A DNA stretch of 64,000 bases from Bacteroidia bacterium (GTDB lineage: Bacteria > Bacteroidota > Bacteroidia > Chitinophagales > UBA2359). Under the pieces are notes generated by a model. It had not been told where the DNA came from. It saw only the letters and a list, made by a program, of their open reading frames with translations, and did no database searches. Location of the stretch: the NCBI GenBank assembly GCA_030427245.1, contig JAUHXA010000023.1, positions 30,597-94,596 of the forward strand. Direction: 5' to 3'. How positions within the stretch are numbered: the stretch's first letter is position 1; every line of letters starts with the position of its first letter. Of the stretch, positions 44,969 to 52,809 are shown piece after piece. The position numbers were made by a program, and so were the translations under genes.

Positions 44969-47602
44969 ATGTCCAAAATTTTTACTCCAAACTTAGGGTT
45001 ATTCTTATTTGCTCTTTTTATCATTTCGAGCTGTACTCCTCCCAAAAGAATCATAGTAGAACCTACCTACAACGATGATGGAACTGTTACGATGCCCGCA
45101 GGTGCACACTACAAAGCAGGCAAAGGAAAACGCACCTTTTTTGGTGACCACTATCGGGATGCTTGGACAACTCCTGTAAAAATTCCAATCATCCAATTGG
45201 GTGAAGTAGAAGGAGGCTTGAAACCTCTCAAAAAGGGAGGTGGAATGCAGACACTATCCCTTCGGTTGGAGAATGAAGAAGGCAATCAGTTTGTACTACG
45301 AACCATTGACAAAGACCCTTCGTCGGTTGTACCAGAAGAATTTCAGGAAACCTTTGCCGTAGATTTGATTCAAGACCAAATTTCGGCAGGACATCCCTAT
45401 GGAGCGTTTGCCATTCCAAGAATGGCGGAAGCCATTGGCATTTACCACACCAATCCCAAATATGTGTTTATTGGAGAGGACCCCAATTTGGAGGAATTTC
45501 AAAAAACCTTTGCCAATCGTTTGTACCTCTTTGAAGAAAGACCCAATGACGATGAAAGCGACCGTCCCTTTTTCGGGAGTGCCAAAGACATTGAAGGGAC
45601 ACCTGATGTAGTCGAAAAAATTCAAGAAGACCACGACCATGTTGTAGATGAACATTTTACAGCACGTAGTCGTTTGTTTGATATTTTTATCAACGATTGG
45701 GATAGACACGACGACCAATGGCGTTGGGCACAAATAGACACAGGAAAAGGCAAGGTATATCGTCCAATTCCAAGAGATAGAGACCAAGCATTTTACAAAT
45801 TTGATGGCGTTTTACCGTCTTTAACAAACCGAAAATGGGGGCTTCGCAAGTTTCAGTGTTTTGATCATGAAATCCGTGACATTGCAGGTATAGCCTTCAA
45901 TGGGCGACACTTTGATCGCACTTTCACGACTCGCTTGAACAAAAAAGAGTGGTTAGATATTGCCAAAGAACTACAAACACTATTGACAGATGAAGTTATT
46001 GAAGCAGCGATTAGAGATATGCCCAAAGAAGTATTCGATATTGATGGTCCAGACATTATCAGCAAACTCCAATCTCGCAGAAAATTGTTGGTCAATACCG
46101 CAGAGCGATTGTACAATGAGTTGGCCAAAGAAGTAACCGTAGTTGGTTCGGACGACAAAGAAGCTTTTGAAGTGAATTTTGTGAACGACAACGATGTAGA
46201 AGTGACTGTTTATAGATTGTCCAAGAAAAAAGAAAAAAAGCAAAGTGTTTTTTACCAGCGTATTTTTCATGCCGATGAGACTGAAGAGGTTAGACTATTT
46301 GGTTTGGGGAAAGACGACACGTTTACCTTCAAAGGTGACGGAAAGAGGAACATTTTGGTGCGTGCCGTTGGCGGAAAAGGCAATGATGAGTTCATGGATG
46401 AAACCACAGGAAGTGGCAAAAAAGTCAAAATATACGATACCAAAGAAGGCAACAAGTTAGAATTGGGTAAAGGTACGGTCAATAAGACTTCAAAGGATAC
46501 AATCGTTAATTACTACAATCGAAAAGAATTCGAAAACAATGTCACCACTCCCGCCTTGTTTTTTGGCTTCAATCCCGATGATGGATTACTATTAGGCGGC
46601 GGCGTAACGATTGTCAATCACGGATTTAGAAAAGAACCTTATGCCAGCAAGCACACCATTGTAGGAAATGCTTCTTTGGCAGCAGAAGCTTTCAATTTTA
46701 AATACAATGGCGATTTTACAAATGCTATCGGCAAATGGAATTTAAACTTAGATTTAGATGTCAGTTATCCCAATGCTACCCGCAACTTCTTCGGCTTAGG
46801 AAATGAAACACCTGAATTTGGCATTACGGATATTGTGATTGACGAAGAAGATGAAAACAACTTCAATAGGGTGAGACTTCAACAAATCGAATTTTACCCA
46901 AGCCTCCGCAAAAAGTGGAATGAAGAACGTCAATCTATTTCATTCGGACCACACTATCAATGGACAGATGTAGAGCGTACAGAAGGACGTTTTGTAGATA
47001 TGGCTGAATCTGGATTGATGGTAGAAGATTTTGCAGCAAGTCAATATGTAGGAGCAAAATTAAAGTACCAATATGCAAGGGTCAATAGTTTGCGGATGCC
47101 GCTTGCAGGAGGAATATTTAACTTAGATGCAAGTTGGAATAACCGTATAGATGCCAATCAAGACAAGAATTTTTTCCGATTAGGAGGAGAATTTAAAGGC
47201 TATGTACCACTGGGAAAAATATCTGTTTTTGCAGTCAGAGTGGGAGGCGCACACAACTTTGGCGACTTTGAATTTTTTCAAGCAAATACACTTGGTAACA
47301 TACAAAATTACAGAGGCGCACGAAGATTCCGTTATGCAGGACAAACCAATTTTTACCAAAATACCGACCTCCGTATCAAGCTTTTTGACATCAAAAACTA
47401 CATCTTACCCACAACCGTAGGATTGATTCTCTTCAATGATTTTGGGCGAGTTTGGGCAGATGAAGATACTTCTGATGTGATGCATCATGCCTATGGAGGA
47501 GGGGTGTTTTTTGCACCTTTCGGAATGGCAGTATTTAGAGCAACTTACGGAATGTCCAAAGAAGACAACCTACTGACGATTGGTGCAGGATTTCTTTTTT
47601 AG
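44969..47602 (+). CDS. Lipoprotein with kinase-like domain fused to an Omp85-type barrel
   Basis: The 877-residue protein has a lipobox leader ('FALFIISSC', Cys22). Residues about 90-300 contain a β-strand with 'FVLRTIDKDPS', a helix, 'INDWDRHDDQWRW' (near 245) and 'RPIPRDRDQAF' (near 267). The spacing of Asp-Arg-His and Asp-x-Asp recalls the catalytic and metal loops of CotH, HipA and FAM20-type atypical kinases. After a linker, residues about 520-877 form a beta-barrel of the BamA/TamA (Omp85) type ('FGFNPDDGLLLGGGVTI', 'NFFGLGNETPEFG', 'FYQNTDLRIKLFDI', final 'LLTIGAGFLF'). The fusion suggests phosphorylation of surface molecules, but that is inference; the kinase-like assignment rests on short motifs. 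Confidence 0.7.
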   Translation: MSKIFTPNLGLFLFALFIISSCTPPKRIIVEPTYNDDGTVTMPAGAHYKAGKGKRTFFGDHYRDAWTTPVKIPIIQLGEVEGGLKPLKKGGGMQTLSLRLENEEGNQFVLRTIDKDPSSVVPEEFQETFAVDLIQDQISAGHPYGAFAIPRMAEAIGIYHTNPKYVFIGEDPNLEEFQKTFANRLYLFEERPNDDESDRPFFGSAKDIEGTPDVVEKIQEDHDHVVDEHFTARSRLFDIFINDWDRHDDQWRWAQIDTGKGKVYRPIPRDRDQAFYKFDGVLPSLTNRKWGLRKFQCFDHEIRDIAGIAFNGRHFDRTFTTRLNKKEWLDIAKELQTLLTDEVIEAAIRDMPKEVFDIDGPDIISKLQSRRKLLVNTAERLYNELAKEVTVVGSDDKEAFEVNFVNDNDVEVTVYRLSKKKEKKQSVFYQRIFHADETEEVRLFGLGKDDTFTFKGDGKRNILVRAVGGKGNDEFMDETTGSGKKVKIYDTKEGNKLELGKGTVNKTSKDTIVNYYNRKEFENNVTTPALFFGFNPDDGLLLGGGVTIVNHGFRKEPYASKHTIVGNASLAAEAFNFKYNGDFTNAIGKWNLNLDLDVSYPNATRNFFGLGNETPEFGITDIVIDEEDENNFNRVRLQQIEFYPSLRKKWNEERQSISFGPHYQWTDVERTEGRFVDMAESGLMVEDFAASQYVGAKLKYQYARVNSLRMPLAGGIFNLDASWNNRIDANQDKNFFRLGGEFKGYVPLGKISVFAVRVGGAHNFGDFEFFQANTLGNIQNYRGARRFRYAGQTNFYQNTDLRIKLFDIKNYILPTTVGLILFNDFGRVWADEDTSDVMHHAYGGGVFFAPFGMAVFRATYGMSKEDNLLTIGAGFLF

Positions 47603-47619
47603 GAAAGGGATTTTATTGG

Positions 47620-47627
47620 TAACTTTG
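47620..47627 (+). promoter_or_regulatory. Candidate -7 element for the Roco gene
   Basis: TAACTTTG fits TAnnTTTG 29 bases before the start codon, in the 53-base gap after the barrel gene. It may allow independent expression. Confidence 0.4.
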
Positions 47628-47655
47628 TGAGTTCCAAAAACATCTATAAATCTCT

Positions 47656-50244
47656 ATGGAAGAACGTTACCAAGAAGCTGTTGAAAAAATTGAAGCTGCA
47701 ATCAGCAGTCATGCCACTGTATTGAATCTAAGCGGTCTGGCTTTGACACAATTGCCTGCTCAGTTATTTGAGATGAAGCAATTAAAGGAATTGTATATCC
47801 AAAACAATTGCCTCAACGTTTTGCCTGGAGACATCTGTAAGTTCACTCAACTGCAAAAATTGGATGCGAGTAACAATCAAATTCTTCAAATTCCAAAGAG
47901 TATTGCAAACCTATCACACTTGGTCGAACTCGATCTAAGTGACAATCAAATCAGTAGTCTCCCTCGTGAAATGGGACAACTGCAATATCTGCGACGCATT
48001 GATTTGGGGAAAAACCGACTCAGTGGTCTCCCTAAAGCTATCAAACAACTGACTCAATTGCGAGAGTTGTATCTCAATTCCAATAAGTTGGCCGCTTTGC
48101 ATGAATCTATTGGACAATTGAAGCTATTGCAGAAATTTTACTTGAATGGAAACAACATCAACAAACTTCCTGCTGCAATTGGAGAAATGAGCGAACTGCA
48201 ATTGTTGGACATCGAAAACAACAAACTCAACACGCTTCCAACCGTAATTGGCAAATTGCAGCACCTCCAAGAATTGTATCTTGCCAACAACCAAATCAGC
48301 AATTTACCCAACGAAATTGGCAATCTTTCTCGTCTTCGAGTTTTGGATTTGAGTCGCAACTATTTGTCGAGTTTGCCTAATGAAATGGCAAAATTGAAAG
48401 GCCTCAAAAGCAACAGCAATGGGGCAGAATGGAACAGAGGATTGAATCTAAAAGGCAATCGCTTCAATGTGCCTGATGAAGTATTGGGTAGAGAACCCGC
48501 AAGTATTATTCAATATATTCAAGACCTGCAAGCTTCAAAGAAAAACAAACCTCTCTATGAAGCCAAACTGATATTTATTGGTTCAGGATTTGTTGGAAAA
48601 ACCTCACTTATCAATATGGTGACGGCAGGACACTTCGACAACAACGAAACCATTACGGATGGTATAGAAATTCGGGACTGGAAAATCCGTAGAGGAAGAG
48701 ACGAAATCAAACTGCATGTATGGGACTTTGGAGGTCAGGAAATTATGCACGCTACCCACAAGTTTTTTATGACTTCGAGAAGCGCCTATGTCTTGGTCAG
48801 CAATCCGAGGGCGGAAGATAAATACGGTGATTCGGAGTTGGAGTATTGGCTCAAGTTGATTCGCTCCTACGCAGGAACTGTGCCGATTGTGGTGGCTATC
48901 AACAAATGCGAAACCCACAAAATTTCGATTCCAAAAGGGGAAATCAAAGATAAATACCCGAATATCGTTGGTTTTGTAGAAACTTCCTGTGCCAAAAATG
49001 TAGGCATTGGAGAATTGAAGCGAACGATTCGCAGAGCGATTACCCAATTGAAGCACATTGACGATTTGCTCCCACAAAGCTATTTCGACATTAAAGCCAG
49101 ATTGGAGGAACACAACGAAGACTATATTCAATACAATGATTACGAGCGCATTTGCAAAGAAGTGGACCCTGACTTCAATCCCAATAGTATGCACACGCTG
49201 GTCAATCTATTGCACGATTTGGGGGTGATGCTCAATTTTAGCGAAGACCGCCGACTACGTGAAACGCAGGTGTTGAATCCTGAATGGGTGACAAAAGGCG
49301 TGTATCAAATTATTAGTTCCAATCGTTTGGTCAAAAGACGAGGTATATTGACCGTCCGAGATATTTCGAAGCTGTTAGACCCTGCCAAATATCCTACGGT
49401 CAGAGAACGGTTTTACATCATGGACATCATGGAGCGTTTTGAATTGGCGTATCAGATGCCTGATGTTCGAGAGACCTATTTTATTCCAGGTGCTTTTCCG
49501 ATTGACAAACCTACTAAATTGGTGTGGAACAATAAGCATCAAGAACACCTGTTTTTTCAGTATCACTATGATGTGATGCCGAGCAGCATTATGAGCCGTT
49601 TTATTGTGAAAGTGCATCCTTTTATTAGAGGACGTGATTACTGGCGAAATGGGGTGATACTAAGCAAGGGGCATTGTGATGCAATGGTAAAAGCGGATCC
49701 TAATGAACGAGTCATTTACATCGAAATTGTTGGAAAAAGTAACAAGCGGGATGTGTTGGCTTTTATTCGCTCTCAATTTGATATCATTCACGCTCGTTTG
49801 AATCAGCTGAGTGTTTCTCAAAAAATACCTGTTGATGAAAGTGGGGAAGTTGTATTGGACTTTGAAGACTTGTTGTTTTTGGAGGAAATAGGGGAGGAGT
49901 TTGTGCCTGTGAGAGAATTGCGAACCAAGGTTAGTGTAAAAAAACTCTTGAATGGCATTGAGGATGAAGGAGTAAGAAAGGAAAATCGCCTTCAAAAAAA
50001 GGCAGAAATCAAATCAACGGATATGGAAATTGCCCATATTCCGACTGATTTGGTGGAGCGAGCACATCAATTTGCTGTGATGGGTGATGGCACAGATATG
50101 AGTGAGAAACCGCCTGCAAAAAGTTGGAAACAACAGATTTGGTGGCAATTAGTAGGGGGAATTGCATTGTTGGCGGCTCTTGCTGAGTTGACAGGTTTTA
50201 CATTGAAGGAGATTTGGGATGCGATTTTTCATGCTTCAAATTAG
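47656..50244 (+). CDS. Roco protein: LRR-ROC-COR with C-terminal membrane segment
   Basis: The 862-residue protein begins with about eleven leucine-rich repeats (residues 15-275; 'LQKLDASNNQILQIPKSI' type). The ROC GTPase domain has a P-loop 'GSGFVGKTSL' near 310, G3 'WDFGGQE' and G4 'NKCE' in place of NKxD. The COR dimerisation domain follows (about 480-760; 'LVNLLHDLGVMLNF', 'VLNPEWVTKGVYQII'). There is no kinase domain as in LRRK2. The C-terminus ends with a hydrophobic segment 'WWQLVGGIALLAALAEL' (about 833-853), a likely membrane anchor. Roco proteins switch between dimer and monomer with nucleotide state. The function here is unknown. Confidence 0.9.
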   Translation: MEERYQEAVEKIEAAISSHATVLNLSGLALTQLPAQLFEMKQLKELYIQNNCLNVLPGDICKFTQLQKLDASNNQILQIPKSIANLSHLVELDLSDNQISSLPREMGQLQYLRRIDLGKNRLSGLPKAIKQLTQLRELYLNSNKLAALHESIGQLKLLQKFYLNGNNINKLPAAIGEMSELQLLDIENNKLNTLPTVIGKLQHLQELYLANNQISNLPNEIGNLSRLRVLDLSRNYLSSLPNEMAKLKGLKSNSNGAEWNRGLNLKGNRFNVPDEVLGREPASIIQYIQDLQASKKNKPLYEAKLIFIGSGFVGKTSLINMVTAGHFDNNETITDGIEIRDWKIRRGRDEIKLHVWDFGGQEIMHATHKFFMTSRSAYVLVSNPRAEDKYGDSELEYWLKLIRSYAGTVPIVVAINKCETHKISIPKGEIKDKYPNIVGFVETSCAKNVGIGELKRTIRRAITQLKHIDDLLPQSYFDIKARLEEHNEDYIQYNDYERICKEVDPDFNPNSMHTLVNLLHDLGVMLNFSEDRRLRETQVLNPEWVTKGVYQIISSNRLVKRRGILTVRDISKLLDPAKYPTVRERFYIMDIMERFELAYQMPDVRETYFIPGAFPIDKPTKLVWNNKHQEHLFFQYHYDVMPSSIMSRFIVKVHPFIRGRDYWRNGVILSKGHCDAMVKADPNERVIYIEIVGKSNKRDVLAFIRSQFDIIHARLNQLSVSQKIPVDESGEVVLDFEDLLFLEEIGEEFVPVRELRTKVSVKKLLNGIEDEGVRKENRLQKKAEIKSTDMEIAHIPTDLVERAHQFAVMGDGTDMSEKPPAKSWKQQIWWQLVGGIALLAALAELTGFTLKEIWDAIFHASN

Positions 50245-50254
50245 AATGTTGGGT

Positions 50255-50744
50255 ATTTTATACTTTCTGAACGACAAAAGAATCAAAAGGGCACAAAAGG
50301 AGTTTGGAGTATTCTTTTGTTTACTTTGTGCCTTTTGTGGTTTGAAGACTTCATTTTATACTTTCTGAACGACAAAAGAATCAAAAGGGCACAAAAGGAG
50401 TTTGGAGTATTCTTTTATTTGCTTTGTGCCTTTTGTGGTTTGAAGACTTCATTTTATACTTTCTGAACGACAAAAGAATCAAAAGGGCACAAAAGGAGTT
50501 TAGAGTATTCTTTTATTTGCTTTGTGCCTTTTGTGGTTTGAAGACTTCATTTTATACTTTCTGAACGACAAAAGAATCAAAAGGGCACAAAAGGAGTTTG
50601 GAGTATTCTTTTGTTTACTTTGTGCCTTTTGTGGTTCAAAGACTGCATTTTATACTTTCTGAACCACAAAAGAATCAAAAGGACACAAAAGGAGTTTGGA
50701 GTATTCTTTTGATTACTTTGTGCCTTTTGTGGTTCAAAAAACAC
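50255..50744. repeat. Five tandem copies of a 98-bp repeat
   Basis: The unit beginning ATTTTATACTTTCTGAAC starts at 50255, 50353, 50451, 50549 and 50647, an exact period of 98. The core arms (ACAAAAG ... CTTTTGTGG) form a hairpin in each copy and match the core of the 137-bp elements at 12857 and 32965. Copies 1-4 share a C-to-G change (GAACGACAAAAG) that copy 5 lacks. Variation is only a few bases per copy, so amplification was recent. No spacer differs, so this is not CRISPR. It fills the whole 500-base gap between the Roco and gldN genes. Confidence 0.92.
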
Positions 50745-50745
50745 A

Positions 50746-51696
50746 TTAATAAGACCATAAATTATGCTCTTTCTCAAACAACTCTTGTTTGATGCGCTCT
50801 GATTCTATCAAAGCATCTCGACCCGTTGCATAGTCTTTGATGCGTCGGTCTTGAATATTGGATTCTTTTACAATAAAACTGGCAAACATTCGGGCTTCTA
50901 AGAGGTCTTCCCAAGTCAAACGTACACCGTCATTTTGACGATTGAAGGTTTCTTTGGTGACCAAATACTTGCGGAAACTTGGATAATATGCCCAAAACAT
51001 GGCTCGTTGTCCTCGATAGTTGCCATTGTCATCAATCACATCCATAATGGGCGCAATTCCTAAGATTCGGACAATCATTCGAGAGCTTTCTTCGTCAAAA
51101 ACCCAATCTTCTTTGAGGCGGTAAGACTGAACGGCTTCCCAGTTGAACTCGTTTGTCACAATTTCCATTTTTTCCTCATAAGTCACAGGATCAACCACCA
51201 TAATGGTATCAACTCCTCCCAAAGTTTCTTCTACTTCTCGAATGTTGGTAGGCATAGTAAAGTCCTCATCCGTAAAGATGTAGGCATCCTCATGCTGTTT
51301 GGTGATGTCGAGTAATATGTTGATAAATGGATTGGTAGGAGTTACAAAAACTTGGTTCATCTTTTGACGGGTATCAATCAATCGCCAAATTCGTTTTTGC
51401 CAAAACACATCGGCTTCTCGGATGTCTTCATAAGGTAATATTTTACGTTGTTTTGCAATCGTTCGCTCATAAATACCATCTATCACCAATGGTTTTCCAG
51501 CCTGTTCTTCTGGAGATTCAGGGCGGTAACTTTCTTTCTTGGGTTTGGTATCGTCGTCTGTGGTTTCGTAAGACTCGCCTACTATTGGAGTTGTAATATT
51601 ATCAATAGTTGTAGATAAATTTCTGTCTGTCTGTGCTTTTACTATAATTGTTGAACAACCAATAGCCAACAGTAGAAGAAACAAAAGATTTTTCAT
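50746..51696 (-). CDS. gldN: GldN-type T9SS/gliding protein
   Basis: The start at 51696 is the only ATG with a signal peptide ('LLFLLLLAIGCSTIIVKAQ'). The 316-residue protein matches GldN/PorN along its length: 'YERTIAKQRKILPYEDIREADVFWQKRIWRLIDTRQK', shown in part as 'DVFWQKRIWRLID', then 'YRLKEDWVFDEESSRM', 'RILGIAPI' and 'VRLTWEDLLEARMF'. GldN is a periplasmic component of the ring around the type IX secretion motor. In most species it follows gldKLM, but none of those genes is in this window. The three T9SS-sorted proteins here would need such a system. Confidence 0.9.
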   Translation of the reverse strand: MKNLLFLLLLAIGCSTIIVKAQTDRNLSTTIDNITTPIVGESYETTDDDTKPKKESYRPESPEEQAGKPLVIDGIYERTIAKQRKILPYEDIREADVFWQKRIWRLIDTRQKMNQVFVTPTNPFINILLDITKQHEDAYIFTDEDFTMPTNIREVEETLGGVDTIMVVDPVTYEEKMEIVTNEFNWEAVQSYRLKEDWVFDEESSRMIVRILGIAPIMDVIDDNGNYRGQRAMFWAYYPSFRKYLVTKETFNRQNDGVRLTWEDLLEARMFASFIVKESNIQDRRIKDYATGRDALIESERIKQELFEKEHNLWSY

Positions 51697-51985
51697 AAGA
51701 TACAAATAATTTGAAGTGAATAATAAATTGTTTCAAGTATTGTAAATACTAAGTAGTTGTTTTATCAAATAAGGTATATCAATAGTTTATTAAGGTGAAA
51801 AAATAAAAATGTAGATGGAATTGTGGGTTTAAGACGCTGCTTAAACACAATAGTTTAATACACAAAAAGAATGATTGTGTATGTGTTTTTGACGGCCTTA
51901 TAACGCTTATAACCAGTATTTTGTTTTATTTTTCTGCAAAAAAATAAAAGACCAAACTTCAAAAATATTTATCAATCATAACTCA
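51697..51985. other. AT-rich intergenic region upstream of gldN
   Basis: This 289-base spacer is nearly all A/T with several T-runs. I see no gene, hairpin of note or clean promoter match. Confidence 0.4.
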
Positions 51986-52750
51986 TCATTCTCCACGAAC
52001 TAAAGCCCTGAACCACTCATTTAGGGCTTTGCTATCAGGCTGTGTGTTGGGTAATTCTTTTGCGATTTGGTGCAGAGCTGACAATTCTGCTTCCGCAAAA
52101 TCGTGTATCAAAGGAACTCGGTCAATATAGGCTCCCTCCAATGCCCTTTCTTTTCGCTGTAAGAGTTCTTCAATCTCCTTCAATAACTCCTCCTTTCCTT
52201 CAATGAGCGGCAACAAGTTTTGAAATTCCATTGGAGGTGCTTCGTGTCGTTCTGCAATCCATTTGGCGCACAACAAAGGACGTAGTACATAGAAGTATTT
52301 TTTGATATTGACCTTATCTTTTTGCAGTTCCGTTTGGACAATCTTTCGAGTCAAACCGAGGTAGTGATGAATCGCTGCCCTTGGCGCAAAATATTGTGGA
52401 GCTAAGGCTCGCAGTTTTTCAACAAAGCCGTTTTCGTTATGATACACAATAGGCGACAACATCCACGCAAATATTGAAGCATTGGATTTTTGCATCAATC
52501 TCAATACTTTGCGAATGTCCCAGCCTACGATGTCGAGATTATCGGCATCTAAAGGCAGGGTGATGTGGTCGGTTTTTTCGTTGATAGACAAATACCAGTC
52601 TATGGATTTGATATAGATAAACCGCACATCGTAGTCGCTATCAGGTGAGGGAAATCCCCATGCTCGGCTGCCTGACTCACAAGCATAGAGGATTTTTACT
52701 TGATGCGTTTTTTCGATTTTTTGGAGGGCACTTTGTATTTTTTTCAGCAT
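51986..52750 (-). CDS. RlaP-type nucleotidyltransferase
   Basis: The 254-residue protein has the DNA-polymerase-beta-type nucleotidyltransferase signature 'ESGSRAWGFPSPDSDYDVRFIY' as two pieces, GS-R-x-W-G and D-x-D (SDYDV), near residues 26-45. 'LCAKWIAE' and 'FQNLLPLIEG' in the C-terminal half are typical of the PF10127 (YcgL/RlaP) group, which has been linked to RNA repair. No RtcB, ligase or phosphatase is adjacent. The substrate is not known. Confidence 0.85.
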   Translation of the reverse strand: MLKKIQSALQKIEKTHQVKILYACESGSRAWGFPSPDSDYDVRFIYIKSIDWYLSINEKTDHITLPLDADNLDIVGWDIRKVLRLMQKSNASIFAWMLSPIVYHNENGFVEKLRALAPQYFAPRAAIHHYLGLTRKIVQTELQKDKVNIKKYFYVLRPLLCAKWIAERHEAPPMEFQNLLPLIEGKEELLKEIEELLQRKERALEGAYIDRVPLIHDFAEAELSALHQIAKELPNTQPDSKALNEWFRALVRGE

Positions 52751-52809
52751 TTTGAAGGCTATTTATGTAAGGATTTTTTGGAGGTAAAAGAGGAGTCAAA
52801 AATTTTCGA

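Noticed and set aside
50255..50744. CRISPR array
   Set aside because: The 98-bp units are joined directly with no variable spacers and no cas genes nearby; it is a tandem repeat of a hairpin element.
50577..50792. Short ORFs on both strands inside the repeat array
   Set aside because: They consist of translated repeat units and end in unrelated sequence.
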